Shown here in pieces: positions 1 to 11,058 of a stretch of DNA of 64,000 bases. Position 1 is the first letter of the stretch. Each line of letters begins with the position of its first letter. The stretch lies in assembly GCA_016744705.1 (NCBI GenBank), contig JADGDU010000019.1, positions 1 through 64,000 on the forward strand, in the 5' to 3' direction. A model generated the notes under the pieces. The model saw only the letters and a program-made list of their open reading frames with translations. It was not told the origin of the DNA and made no database searches. Source of the stretch: Candidatus Krumholzibacteriia bacterium. Lineage in GTDB: Bacteria > Krumholzibacteriota > Krumholzibacteriia > LZORAL124-64-63. The position numbers were made by a program, and so were the translations under genes.

Positions 1-77
1 TGGTTAAAAAACCGCGACTAGAACTTCGAGCCCAATCGTAAGCAAAATACAATTCCGGTTGCTGCCTCTTGCCTAAC
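1..77 (-). repeat. Start of second integron cassette (77-bp direct repeat, copy 1)
   Basis: These 77 bases are identical to 391-467. Read on the minus strand, both copies begin with the integron core site GTTAGGC and continue with the same sequence. The copy at 391-467 begins the first cassette after the presumed attI, and this one begins the next cassette, directly after the attC site at 71-181. The period is 390 bp. The simplest reading is two copies of the same cassette in tandem, but only the first 77 bases of the second copy lie in the window. Confidence 0.8.
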
Positions 78-181
78 GTTGGCTTCACCTGCGAGCGCGC
101 AAGGCGAAGCCGGTTGGCGCGGTTTGTGCGCACGCACAAAGCGTGACAAAAGCGATTGTCGGGTGCAAGCGTTTGTTAGGC
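71..181 (-). other. attC recombination site (59-base element)
   Basis: On the minus strand this 111-bp segment opens with GCCTAAC (R'', 181-175) and closes with GTTAGGC (R', 77-71), matching the RYYYAAC and GTTRRRY consensus. Inside these, the inner box GCTTGCAC (about 170-163) pairs with GTGAAGC near the other end except for one extra G, the unpaired extrahelical base that sets strand choice in folded attC sites. The middle folds further, with a strong inner hairpin at 123-140 (TTTGTGCG/CGCACAAA). The orientation shows that the cassette array reads leftward and leaves the window. Confidence 0.85.
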
Positions 182-466
182 AAAGGCAACTCCACCTCGG
201 TGGCCAAAACGCAGGCAAGCAACTAGCGTCACAAGCCGACAGCCTATCGCGCGCCAGGAACTTGTGACAATGTTTTAAGCGCGAAACGCGATAGGGTGCG
301 GCGGAAGACTCCACCTCGAACCCAGATAAGTACCAGCCGAAAAACAACCGAATTTTCTTTTTACTATACAGGATTTCGGAGCACGTACGGTGGTTAAAAA
401 ACCGCGACTAGAACTTCGAGCCCAATCGTAAGCAAAATACAATTCCGGTTGCTGCCTCTTGCCTAA
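78..466 (-). mobile_element. Integron gene cassette 1, no clear coding gene
   Basis: The cassette is bounded by the core site at 467-461 and its own attC at 181-71, so the excised circle would be about 390 bp. Reading leftward, the only long frame starts at a TTG (347), passes through the attC site without a stop and continues into the next cassette, so it is unlikely to be a genuine cassette gene. There is no good ribosome binding site. The cassette may be non-coding, encode a very short peptide, or carry a promoter (an AT-rich TATAGTAAA stretch lies near 355-370). Noncoding cassettes are known in chromosomal integrons. Confidence 0.65.
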
Positions 467-696
467 CTACTATTCTCTTGTTCTTTCTAAACTCAAACTC
501 TTAATACCCCAAAACCAAAAAACCAAAAGCAAAACCCCATTTGCTCTGTTAATTACGAAAACCCAATATCATATTTATTTATACCAAACAAAAACCCTTG
601 TGTCAACACAAGTTATCCTGAGCAACCCTCCACCACGACTAGAATATCCCCAGATCCAATCCCCCGGATAAACCAACCCAAACCCTGCATAAATAA
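461..696 (-). other. Presumed attI region between cassette 1 and intI
   Basis: The minus-strand GTTAGGC at 467-461 has the core-site sequence where the first cassette begins, but to its right there is no attC-like partner, as expected for attI rather than attC. The following 230 bases up to the integrase stop codon are AT-rich and show no credible gene. A small frame on the plus strand at 459-671 lacks a ribosome binding site and resembles nothing I know. In most integrons attI lies beside the 5' end of intI; here it lies at the 3' end. Confidence 0.6.
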
Positions 697-1689
697 TTAT
701 AACCGATCCAAAGGACTCTTAACCCCCAACGGCCCCCTCTCCAACACATGAGTATACTTCATCGTAGTCCTCACATCCTTATGCCCCAAAAGCTGCTGAA
801 TAGTCCGGATATCGTACCCATCCTCCAACAAATGCGTCGCAAATGAATGCCTTAAAATATGGCAGGTCACCCTTTTTTGAATCCCTGCTTTCCTCCCCGC
901 CTCTTTAACCTCTCTCTGTAACACACTCTCGTGCAAATGGTGTCGCCACCCGTTTCCCGTTTCCTTTTCTATGTGAACCCGCGTTCCCGGAAAAACCCAC
1001 TGCCATCCCAACATACTTCCTGCATTGGGGTACTTGCTGCCAAGCCCCTTCCCCAACAACACCCATCCGGCTCCCAGCTTTCGGTCTTCCTGGTGCATCT
1101 CCGTCACCCAGGCTACCTGTTTGCGAAGGTTGTCTTTTGCTCCTTCAGGAAACAAGGCAATCCGATCCTTCCCGCCTTTCCCATGTCGAATCGACAACTG
1201 GTTTCTCGAAAAATCTACATCCTTAATTCTCAAACAACAGCATTCCAGCAAACGCAATCCTGATCCATACAACAACGTTGCCATCAATCTGGTGACCCCA
1301 TCCATACTGGCCAAAAGTATCCGCACCTCGGCTCTCGACAAAACCACCGGAATATTAGCCTTTGGCTTCGCTCTAACTATGGAATCAAGCCATGGTAACT
1401 CCACCGTAAAGACATCTCTGTACAAAAATAACAAAGCCGCTAATGCCTGATTTTGCGTTGATGCACTCACCCCCCGCTTCACGGCCAAATGGCTCAAAAA
1501 GGAAGTCACTTCAGGTTCCCCCATGGTTGCCGGGTTTCGTGTATTGTGGAACCGAATATACCGCAGGATCCATCCCACATAGGCCTTCTCTGTCCTCACG
1601 CTGTAGTGTTTCAGACGGATGGTTGACTTCACTCGGTCCATCAGGCGGGGAGTCTCCTGTGGTGATATAGATCCCGGTTGGGTATTCAT
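697..1689 (-). CDS. intI: Integron integrase IntI (tyrosine recombinase)
   Basis: A 330-residue site-specific recombinase that would insert and excise cassettes by attI x attC recombination. The N-terminal SAM-like DNA-binding domain (LKHYSVRTEKAY, near residue 30) is followed by the catalytic domain with the Arg of LLYGSGLRLLE, the HILRHSFATHLLEDGYDIRT box, LLGHKDVRTTMKYTH with the Tyr nucleophile, and the IntI-typical ending RGPLGVKSPLD. The extra segment around LGSKYPNAGSMLGWQWVFP is the patch separating IntI from XerC/D. The ATG at 1689 is preceded by AGGAAAAGG, so I prefer it over an upstream TTG at 1719. The gene points toward the cassettes, opposite to class 1-3 integrons, and follows gyrA in the same direction. 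It appears intact. Confidence 0.93.
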   Translation of the reverse strand: MNTQPGSISPQETPRLMDRVKSTIRLKHYSVRTEKAYVGWILRYIRFHNTRNPATMGEPEVTSFLSHLAVKRGVSASTQNQALAALLFLYRDVFTVELPWLDSIVRAKPKANIPVVLSRAEVRILLASMDGVTRLMATLLYGSGLRLLECCCLRIKDVDFSRNQLSIRHGKGGKDRIALFPEGAKDNLRKQVAWVTEMHQEDRKLGAGWVLLGKGLGSKYPNAGSMLGWQWVFPGTRVHIEKETGNGWRHHLHESVLQREVKEAGRKAGIQKRVTCHILRHSFATHLLEDGYDIRTIQQLLGHKDVRTTMKYTHVLERGPLGVKSPLDRL

Positions 1690-1750
1690 CCTTTTCCTTT
1701 CTGCTGAAAAGATCAGCAAAGCAAAAAATGAACCGACTTTCTGGCCTCAC

Positions 1751-1789
1751 AAAAAAAACCACCAACACCCAAAAGGTGCCGGTGGTTTT
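1751..1789 (-). terminator. Rho-independent terminator of gyrA
   Basis: On the minus strand, AAAACCACCGGCACC and GGGTGTTGGTGGTTTT form a long stem with a short T-rich loop and a two-base internal mismatch, followed by a run of T. It lies 20 bases after the gyrA stop codon and so separates the gyrase operon from intI. Confidence 0.8.
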
Positions 1790-1808
1790 CTATATCTCGA
1801 AAACGTTG

Positions 1809-4466
1809 TTATTCTACATCGTCTCCGGCATCGTCTGGTTCAGGCTCAGTGGTTGTTTCTTCCATTGGTTCTTCCCCAACAGCATCCACATTTTCAACTG
1901 GGCCTTCACCTTCTATAATCATTTCTTCAGCGTCTTCCAGAGCCTCCACACCAATTTTGGCCGTAGAGCCAACCAGGTCATTACCCTTCAGGTTAATGAT
2001 CCTCACGCCTTGGGTGTTTCTGCTCTGCAGGCTCACCGAATCAAGGGAAATGCGAATCATAATTCCGTTGCGGGTGATGACCATCAACTCTTCACCTGGG
2101 AAGACATCTCTGACTCCCAGCAGAGGTCCGTTGCGGTCGCTGCACTTAATGGTGATTAAGCCCTTGCCGCCACGGCGCTGGGTCCGGTAATCGCCCAATG
2201 GGGTCCGTTTACCGTAACCGTTTTCAGTGATGGCCAGCAGGGCAATATCCTCTGGGAAGTTACCCTCTTCGTCACGGTTAACAGTGACCATTCCGATCAC
2301 TTGTTGGCCCTCATTCAGCGCCAGGCCACGCACGCCTCGAGCGGTGCGGCCCATGCTGCGGCAATCCGTTTCGTGGAAGCGTATCGAAAGGCCACTGCTG
2401 CTGGCCATGATGATGTCGCTGTTGCCATCAGTTTCCCGGGCGGAAATCAGGTGTTCGCCTTCCAGAAGGTTGATGGCACGAATACCGGCCTTGCGCACGT
2501 TGCTGAACGCAGTCAAGGGAGTCCGCTTGATGATGCCCAAATTGGTAGCTAAGGCCAGGAACCGGCCATCGCTGAATTCACGGATGGGCAAAATGGCGTG
2601 GATTTTATCCCCTGGCTGGATCTGGATCAGGTTCACAATGGGTGTGCCCTTCGCTGTGCGACCACCCTTGGGAATGCGGTACACTTTCAGCCAGTAGAGC
2701 TGTCCTTTTTCCGTCAACACCAACAGATATTGGTGAGTCGAAGCTATGAACAGATTATCCACAAAGTCTTCGTCCTTGGTGCCCATGGCGGTAATGCCTT
2801 TGCCACCTCGGCCCTGTTGACGATACGTATCCAAGGGGATGCGTTTGGCATAACCCTGGTTACTGATGGTCACTACCATCGGCTCGTCAGCAATCAAATC
2901 TTCGATGTCGATTTCGCCCTCGTCCTCCACAATGGAGGTGCGGCGCTCATCGCCATAAGCGGCCCGAACTTCTTCGATTTCTTCGCGCACAATGTTCAAG
3001 ACCAGGTCTCGGCTGTCGAGAATGGCCTGCAGTTCGCTGATGCGCTGGATCAGGATGGCGTATTCGTCTTCAATTTTTTGGCGTTCCAAACCGGTCAGGC
3101 GAGCCAGGCGCATTTCCAGAATGGCTTTGGATTGAATTTCGCTCAATCCGAAGCGCGAAATCAAGGCCAGCTGAGCGGTATCTGAAGACTCACTCTTCTT
3201 GATGATTTCCACGATCTCATCAATGTTATCCAAAGCGATGCGGTAACCTTCAAGCAGGTGAGCCCGCTCTTCGGCTTTGCGCAATTCGTATTGGGTCCGC
3301 CGAATGATCACTTCTTCGCGGAACTTCAGGAATTCCTCCATGCCTTCTTTCAGGGTCATCACCTTGGGCCGGTTGTTCACCAGGGCCAGGTTGATCACGC
3401 CAAAAGTATTCTGCATCATGGTCTGTGTGTAGAGCTTATTCAGCACCACCTGAGGGAAAGCTTCCTTTTTCAGGACGATGACAATACGCATGCCATCGCG
3501 ATCACTTTCATCCCTCAAATCAGTGATGCCTTCGATGGCTCCACTGCGCACCAGGTTGGCGATCTTCTCAATGAGCGAAGCCTTATTCACCTGATAGGGC
3601 AACTCGCTGACGATGATCTGGCTTTTGCCATTGTCCAGCAATTGGGTTTCGGTGCGAGCCCGCACCACCACCCGGCCTCGACCGGTGGTCACATAATTGT
3701 ATATACCGCGCTTACCGTGAATGATACCGCCGGTGGGGAAATCGGGGCCGGAAACGAAGTCCAGCATATCCACCGGTTCCATATCCGGGTTGTCCAGCAC
3801 CGCCACCAGGCCATCACACACTTCGCCCATATTGTGAGGTGGAATTTTGGTGGCCATACCCACAGCAATACCATCGGCGCCATTAACCAATAGGTTGGGC
3901 ACTTTAGAGGGCATCACCGAAGGCATCATGCGCGAGCCATCGTAGTTGGGAATGTAATCGACGGTCTCTTTGTCCAGGTCCACCATGGTATTAGTGGCAA
4001 ATTTAGTCAGCCTTGCTTCGGTATAACGTTCGGCGGCCGCGTTATCGCCATCAACTGAACCAAAGTTTCCCTGCCCATCAACCAATGGGTAACGCAGGCT
4101 GAAATCCTGGGCCATACGCACCAGTGTATCGTAGACGGCGGTGGTACCATGGGGGTGATAGTTACCAGTGGTATCACCAGTAATCTTTGCCGATTTACGA
4201 TAGGGACGACCCGGTTGCAAATTCAGATCGTTCATAGCCGTCAACACCCGGCGGTGAACCGGCTTCAAACCATCGCGCACATCCGGCAGAGCACGACTAA
4301 TAATCACGCTCATGGAGTATTCAAGATAAGAACTTCTCATCTTGTCCGAGATATTCGTAACAATGATTTTTTCGCCCGGCTGATTGGGAACTGCGCTGCC
4401 TTCGGGTAGACTTTCGTCACTCTCAGGTTTGTTCAGTTCGTCATCATTGAACTTGTCGTCAGACAT
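1809..4466 (-). CDS. gyrA: DNA gyrase subunit A
   Basis: The breakage-reunion subunit of gyrase, 885 residues, acting with GyrB as an A2B2 enzyme that introduces negative supercoils. The N-terminal core has [23 protein letters not shown] (cut here only for identification of residues 51-73) and the catalytic Tyr148 in ERYTEARL. The quinolone-pocket loop reads [10 protein letters not shown] (104-113): Thr109 replaces E. coli Ser83, Thr108 replaces Asp82, and Asp113 keeps Asp87. The C-terminal beta-pinwheel has a GyrA-box-like QGRGGKG in its first blade and a perfect QRRGGKG in a later blade. The protein ends in a strongly acidic tail of about 35 residues. An N-terminal acidic extension of about 25 residues precedes the family start. 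ATG preceded by GAGGGCAAGG. Confidence 0.97.
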   Translation of the reverse strand: MSDDKFNDDELNKPESDESLPEGSAVPNQPGEKIIVTNISDKMRSSYLEYSMSVIISRALPDVRDGLKPVHRRVLTAMNDLNLQPGRPYRKSAKITGDTTGNYHPHGTTAVYDTLVRMAQDFSLRYPLVDGQGNFGSVDGDNAAAERYTEARLTKFATNTMVDLDKETVDYIPNYDGSRMMPSVMPSKVPNLLVNGADGIAVGMATKIPPHNMGEVCDGLVAVLDNPDMEPVDMLDFVSGPDFPTGGIIHGKRGIYNYVTTGRGRVVVRARTETQLLDNGKSQIIVSELPYQVNKASLIEKIANLVRSGAIEGITDLRDESDRDGMRIVIVLKKEAFPQVVLNKLYTQTMMQNTFGVINLALVNNRPKVMTLKEGMEEFLKFREEVIIRRTQYELRKAEERAHLLEGYRIALDNIDEIVEIIKKSESSDTAQLALISRFGLSEIQSKAILEMRLARLTGLERQKIEDEYAILIQRISELQAILDSRDLVLNIVREEIEEVRAAYGDERRTSIVEDEGEIDIEDLIADEPMVVTISNQGYAKRIPLDTYRQQGRGGKGITAMGTKDEDFVDNLFIASTHQYLLVLTEKGQLYWLKVYRIPKGGRTAKGTPIVNLIQIQPGDKIHAILPIREFSDGRFLALATNLGIIKRTPLTAFSNVRKAGIRAINLLEGEHLISARETDGNSDIIMASSSGLSIRFHETDCRSMGRTARGVRGLALNEGQQVIGMVTVNRDEEGNFPEDIALLAITENGYGKRTPLGDYRTQRRGGKGLITIKCSDRNGPLLGVRDVFPGEELMVITRNGIMIRISLDSVSLQSRNTQGVRIINLKGNDLVGSTAKIGVEALEDAEEMIIEGEGPVENVDAVGEEPMEETTTEPEPDDAGDDVE

Positions 4467-4519
4467 CCTTGCCCTCTTCGTTAAATATTACTTTTAAGGC
4501 CTGGCAATTAGTAATATTA

Positions 4520-6789
<2,270 letters not shown>

Positions 6790-6821
6790 CTTTGGAGGCT
6801 CTCCTGTGTTTGATATGATTA

Positions 6822-7988
6822 CTATTTAAGGGTGATATTGGTAAAACACCCATCAGATACCTGCCAGACCTTCAATTGGTCCGGATTCCATCCTGCCACA
6901 TCGTCTTTTCGGGCTGTTGCAATGAAAACCTGATGCAACCGTGAAGCCATTTCCTGGAGCTGTCTGGAACGATGTCTATCCAGTTCACTGAATATATCAT
7001 CAAAGAAAAGAACAGGTCTTATTTTCCGTCTCTGAAACAAGACATCGCCGCGAGCAAGAATTAATGAGACCGCAGCGGTGCGTGTTTCCCCTTGTGATCC
7101 AAAGACACGCAAATCGAGACCGTCAGACCTAACTTCAAAATCATCCAACTGTGGGCCAAGCAGAGGCCTTCCTCGTTGGATTTCATCTCCCTTAATATAG
7201 TCAAATTCACTCAAGATTTCCGCTTCTAATTCGCTTTTTTTGAATTGTTGTTCAGGAGGCAACAAAAGTTGGTTTTGGGCAGTTTTCAAATTGGGCTGAT
7301 ATGCGAAGAGAAATGGTGTTTCATTTTCTGTTAACTCATGGTGACAATTATGGGCAAAAGGGGAAATCAATTTGGCATAATCTTGCCGTCCAGCGCAGAT
7401 AACGGCTGAATGTGCGGCCAACTCCTTATTCCAGGCGTCCAATTCCTGTTGGCCTTGACCTCGGTTGATGAGGCCTTTTCTCATGTCCCTCAACAGGCCA
7501 CTTTTTTGTTTGAGAGTCCTATTGAAGGCGCTCAAGCTCGCCAAATAGAGGGGGTCAATTTCCGCCTGGCCCTGATCTACGAATTGGCGGCGGTGCAATG
7601 GACCACCTCGAACCAGGATAATACTGTCGGGATTAAAGAACACCGTCACCAGTTTACCCACCAGATCAGCACGGCGGCTCACCGGTTCTCCATCCACCCG
7701 CAGCCGGCGTCCTCCACTCCTATCCAAACCAAACTCGCAACGGATCAGAGGGCCGGTGTCTTCTTCAACGTCTAAACGGACATGGAGAGTATCAGCTCCA
7801 AAAGCCACCATTTCGTCGGCTTTACTGCCTTGATGGGAACGGCCCAGGGCAAAGAAATTCAGAGCCTCAAAGAGATTGGTTTTCCCCATACCATTTCGCC
7901 CCAGGACAACGTTGACCCGGGGCGAAAAATCGAAACTATTATCCTGTAAATTTCGGAAGCCAGTGACTGCTGCCGAGACTATGCGCAT
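6822..7988 (-). CDS. recF: DNA replication and repair protein RecF
   Basis: A 388-residue SMC-like ATPase that helps load RecA at gaps together with RecO and RecR. Walker A is GRNGMGKT (30-37), the family N-terminus VTGFRNLQDNSFDFSP is present, and the Walker B/D-loop region reads PVLFFDDIFSELDRHRSRQL near residue 320. An extra patch between the coiled parts gives normal length for the family. The start is an ATG only 9 bp after the dnaN stop, consistent with cotranscription from dnaN. The dciA gene follows after about 30 bp. Confidence 0.95.
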   Translation of the reverse strand: MRIVSAAVTGFRNLQDNSFDFSPRVNVVLGRNGMGKTNLFEALNFFALGRSHQGSKADEMVAFGADTLHVRLDVEEDTGPLIRCEFGLDRSGGRRLRVDGEPVSRRADLVGKLVTVFFNPDSIILVRGGPLHRRQFVDQGQAEIDPLYLASLSAFNRTLKQKSGLLRDMRKGLINRGQGQQELDAWNKELAAHSAVICAGRQDYAKLISPFAHNCHHELTENETPFLFAYQPNLKTAQNQLLLPPEQQFKKSELEAEILSEFDYIKGDEIQRGRPLLGPQLDDFEVRSDGLDLRVFGSQGETRTAAVSLILARGDVLFQRRKIRPVLFFDDIFSELDRHRSRQLQEMASRLHQVFIATARKDDVAGWNPDQLKVWQVSDGCFTNITLK

Positions 7989-7997
7989 CAGCCAGGG

Positions 7998-9137
7998 CTA
8001 TTCCCCGGCCAAACGCAGGGGCATCAACAGGCAAAGCAAGCCGGTTTCTGCACCTTCATCGGTCACTGGTTTAATCAAGGCAGCACTCTGGGCATCACGC
8101 ATGGATAAAATAACAGTATCCGCTTTGATGTTCTTCAGAATGTCTTGAAGGTAACTGAAGTTAAAACCAATCTCCATGGCGTCGCCTTCATAAGAGATGG
8201 CAATTTCATCTTCACTTTTAGCACCATCGGCTCCACGAGCTGAGAGTTCCATGCGGCCGTTTTCAACGCCCACCCTAATCTGGCTGGTTATGCGGTCGGC
8301 CATGATAGCCACTCGCCGCACAGCCTGGCTCAGGTCGCCCTTGTCTACGGTCACGTCTTTGTCGTTGTCCTTGGGGATCACGGCGTTGTAATCGGGGAAA
8401 GGTCCCTCTAAAAGGCGAGCGTGCAAAACGGTATTTCCAGAACGGAAGCTGAGTTGGTTTTCACCCAGGAAAACCGTGATATTACCGGAATCATCGGTTT
8501 TATCTTTAGTTCCAGTCACAATGCGGGGCAAGTGGCGCAATCCAGCTGTATCCACAATCATGCTGCGGGTTTCGTTTACGGTCCAATCCATGCTGCGATG
8601 ACTGCGGGCCAATCGATGAGCATCGGTGGCTACAAGAGTCAGGCTGTCAGGAGTAATTTCCCAGTTGATGCCCATCAAAGCAGGACGTGTTTCATCACGG
8701 GACACTGAATAACTTGTTTCATTGACCATTTCAATGAGGAGCGAAGCTTCAACATCCAAGCCGTTTGTTTCTTCAAGCACCTTCAGAGCGGGATATTCTT
8801 CCACATTCATGGTGTTTTGAGTCATACGGGCAGATCCACAGCTCAAAGTAACTTTTTCGCCTTTTTGAGCGAATTTGACCGTGCCTGAACGAAGGGTTCT
8901 CACAAAAGAAACGAATTTATCAGCAGGAATAGCAATCCTGCCTTCGTCTTTGATTTCCACATCGGTTGTGGAAGTGGTGATGGAAATATCCAGGTTGGTA
9001 GCCGAAAGCTTTAAACGGCCATCTTCTGCTTCCATCAAAATACAGGTCAAGATGGGCAGAGTGGTTTTAGCTGGCACAACATTAGCGACAACATCGAGGG
9101 CCTTCTGCATTTCATCCTGTTGAATTTCAAACTTCAC
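7998..9137 (-). CDS. dnaN: DNA polymerase III beta subunit (sliding clamp)
   Basis: The processivity clamp, 379 residues, a normal length for three repeated clamp domains. Recognisable blocks are the N-terminal MKFEIQQDEMQKALDVVANVVPAKTTLPIL, quoted in part only, then LVATDAHRLAR in the middle domain and the C-terminal LLMPLRL that lines the protein-binding pocket. The GTG start at 9137 is chosen because GGAGGATCCGGAA lies directly upstream. The gene is separated from dnaA by a 472-bp region rich in DnaA boxes, as in many bacteria with oriC between these genes, and heads the operon with recF, dciA, gyrB and gyrA. Confidence 0.97.
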   Translation of the reverse strand: MKFEIQQDEMQKALDVVANVVPAKTTLPILTCILMEAEDGRLKLSATNLDISITTSTTDVEIKDEGRIAIPADKFVSFVRTLRSGTVKFAQKGEKVTLSCGSARMTQNTMNVEEYPALKVLEETNGLDVEASLLIEMVNETSYSVSRDETRPALMGINWEITPDSLTLVATDAHRLARSHRSMDWTVNETRSMIVDTAGLRHLPRIVTGTKDKTDDSGNITVFLGENQLSFRSGNTVLHARLLEGPFPDYNAVIPKDNDKDVTVDKGDLSQAVRRVAIMADRITSQIRVGVENGRMELSARGADGAKSEDEIAISYEGDAMEIGFNFSYLQDILKNIKADTVILSMRDAQSAALIKPVTDEGAETGLLCLLMPLRLAGE

Positions 9138-9609
9138 TTCCGGATCCTCCGGTCAAGGGACTGGTCTTTGCCATGTGTGTCTGGCTTGGGATGGCCATGA
9201 TAGGAGATCCTTGCAAATGAAGCAAGGAGTTTGGATATCCCCAGCCCTTCTTCTCTTCTCTGATATTTATAGATAAATACAGTAGTAGATATAGGACTGT
9301 GGATAACGTGGATAAGTGTGGTGTTTCTTATTGTAACACCTTTTTACACCCTTAGAGAATGGTTTGATAATGTGGATAAGTCCGTTGAGAAACCAGGAGG
9401 TTATCAACCCTTATCCCCAGTCATTTAAGTTATCCCCATGCGGGGATTGTATTCCAAAAGTTGTCCAAAGTTATCCACACTCTTCTCCTCGGGAAATATT
9501 GGTGGATAATGTGACAAGGGGCATCTTTGCCTCCTAAAAAAAACGCCCGACCCTGGAAAAATTAGGGCCGGGCGGGTTAGTCTTTTTTGCTCGCTATATA
9601 ATATAGTCG
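9138..9609. other. Probable oriC: DnaA-box cluster and AT-rich stretch
   Basis: The dnaA-dnaN gap holds a dense set of DnaA boxes. Perfect TTATCCACA sites lie at 9298-9306 and 9371-9379 (reverse) and 9471-9479 (forward). One-mismatch or related sites are at 9307-9315, 9411-9419, 9430-9438, 9461-9469 and 9501-9509. An AT-rich stretch at 9259-9296, beside the cluster on the dnaN side, could be the unwinding element. The dnaA terminator occupies the far end. The divergence of gene direction nearby supports replication starting here. No protein-coding gene is evident. Confidence 0.8.
9536..9573 (-). terminator. Rho-independent terminator of dnaA
   Basis: On the minus strand GCCCGGCCCT pairs with AGGGTCGGGC (one mismatch) across a short T-rich loop and is followed directly by GTTTTTTTT. 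It lies about 40 bases after the dnaA stop and isolates dnaA from the oriC boxes and dnaN. A weaker T run on the plus side means it could act in both directions. Confidence 0.85.
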
Positions 9610-11058
9610 TTATTGTTGGTTCCGAATTTTGTCCATCATGTTGCGAACCACTCCCCGGAACCTGGGATCTTTATCCATGTCCGCCTGGATCTTCTGACAG
9701 GCGTACGAGACAGTGCTGTGATCTCTGTTCCCAAAGGCCCTGCCAATTTGATTGAGGGAGGCGCCTGTCATCTCTCTGGCTAGATTCATCGCGATTTGCC
9801 GGGCCCGGGCCAGGTCCTGGGTGCGTCTTTTGGACTTGAGTTGATCAACCGTCACATCCATGGTTTCTGAAACCACTTCCATGACATTGGCAATCTTCAC
9901 AGGTCCGGTTGAATGTCCCTGGAAAAAGGAGGAGAGAACCTCAGAGGCCATTTCCAGAGATATTTCACGCCCGGTCAAACTCGCGAAAGCCAGAAGACGA
10001 ATCAGCGCCCCCTCAAGACGTCGAATGTTATCAGTCACATTTTCAGCTATATAAGAGACAACCTCATCAGTGATATAGATGTGATTGACTTCTATTTTAC
10101 GTTTTAGGATAGCAATGCGTGTTTCCAGATTTGGGGCCTGGATGTCGGTAATAAGGCCCCATTCAAATCGTGAACGCAGCCGCTCTTCCAGGGTGGCAAT
10201 CTCTTTTGGTGACCGATCAGAAGTCAGAACAATTTGCTTCTTTTGGTCATATAAGGCGTTAAATGTGTGAAAGAACTCTTCCTGGGTGCTTTCTTTGCCA
10301 GCCAGAAAAGCCACATCATCCACCAAAAGCACATCCATGCTACGGTATTTTAGCTTAAATTCAGGTGTTCTGTTATCGCGGATGGAACCGATCAGATCGT
10401 TCATAAAATGTTCTGCAGTGACGTAACAGATCCGGCGATCAGGTCGTTGTCGGGCAATTTCATTACCAATAGCCTGCATCAGGTGGGTTTTACCCAAACC
10501 TGTACCACCATGGACAAACAACGGATTAAAATGGCTGCCAGGATTATTGGCTATGGCTGTGGCCGCAGCAAAGGCCAGGTCCGTACCAGAGCCCACCACA
10601 AAATTTTGAAAATTATAATCTGGATTGAGATTATTAGGTGTCACCGGGGAAGGTGTGGGAATTACCTGGGCAGAGGGTGAAGTTTCTGCTGTATTAAAAC
10701 CAGGGTTCAAAGGTCGGTTGGGTTTTGGATCTGGTACGGGATCTTGTTGGGTCTCAGGTTTCGGATCCGTGTTTTCATTCAGTTTATCCAGAAAATTTGT
10801 TTGTTCTTTTTTTTCTTCCACCTTGAGGCAAAAGAGAGTGTTTTTGCCAAAATATACGGAGCCGGCCTCATTGAGTGCGGTAAGGTGGTGTTCACTGAAC
10901 CAATCCATGAAAAAATGGTTAGGGCAACCGACTTTGAGGTCTCCATTTTCGCTGTTTTCGGGGAAGAGAGGCAAAAACCAAGTGTTGAAAGTTTGTTGAG
11001 GAACTTTTTGTCTAACGACGTCTAGAATTTCCGGCCAATAAGCATCGAGATTTGTCAC
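9610..11058 (-). CDS. dnaA: Chromosomal replication initiator DnaA
   Basis: The initiator AAA+ ATPase, 482 residues. Domain I occupies the first 85 residues, and domain II (about 90-148) is a Pro/Asn-rich linker with repeated PKP and PTP motifs. Domain III carries Walker A GGTGLGKT (184-191) and Walker B VLLVDDVAF, and domain IV ends with the DnaA signature around RDHSTVSYACQKI, which reads TTATCCACA boxes. The GTG start at 11058 follows GGAGAGCGCC. DnaA boxes lie on both sides of the gene, so autoregulation through the upstream boxes is likely. Divergent from rpmH. Confidence 0.97.
   Translation of the reverse strand: MTNLDAYWPEILDVVRQKVPQQTFNTWFLPLFPENSENGDLKVGCPNHFFMDWFSEHHLTALNEAGSVYFGKNTLFCLKVEEKKEQTNFLDKLNENTDPKPETQQDPVPDPKPNRPLNPGFNTAETSPSAQVIPTPSPVTPNNLNPDYNFQNFVVGSGTDLAFAAATAIANNPGSHFNPLFVHGGTGLGKTHLMQAIGNEIARQRPDRRICYVTAEHFMNDLIGSIRDNRTPEFKLKYRSMDVLLVDDVAFLAGKESTQEEFFHTFNALYDQKKQIVLTSDRSPKEIATLEERLRSRFEWGLITDIQAPNLETRIAILKRKIEVNHIYITDEVVSYIAENVTDNIRRLEGALIRLLAFASLTGREISLEMASEVLSSFFQGHSTGPVKIANVMEVVSETMDVTVDQLKSKRRTQDLARARQIAMNLAREMTGASLNQIGRAFGNRDHSTVSYACQKIQADMDKDPRFRGVVRNMMDKIRNQQ

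Noticed and set aside
18..347. 109-residue minus-strand frame covering cassette 1
   Set aside because: It starts at a weak TTG, has no ribosome binding site and runs through the attC site into the next cassette, as attC sequence readthrough often does.
1..467. CRISPR-like repeat
   Set aside because: Only two copies, 77 bp long with a 390-bp period, and the core sites and attC identify an integron.
459..671. 70-residue plus-strand frame in the presumed attI region
   Set aside because: Low-complexity AT-rich translation with no ribosome binding site and no resemblance to a known protein.
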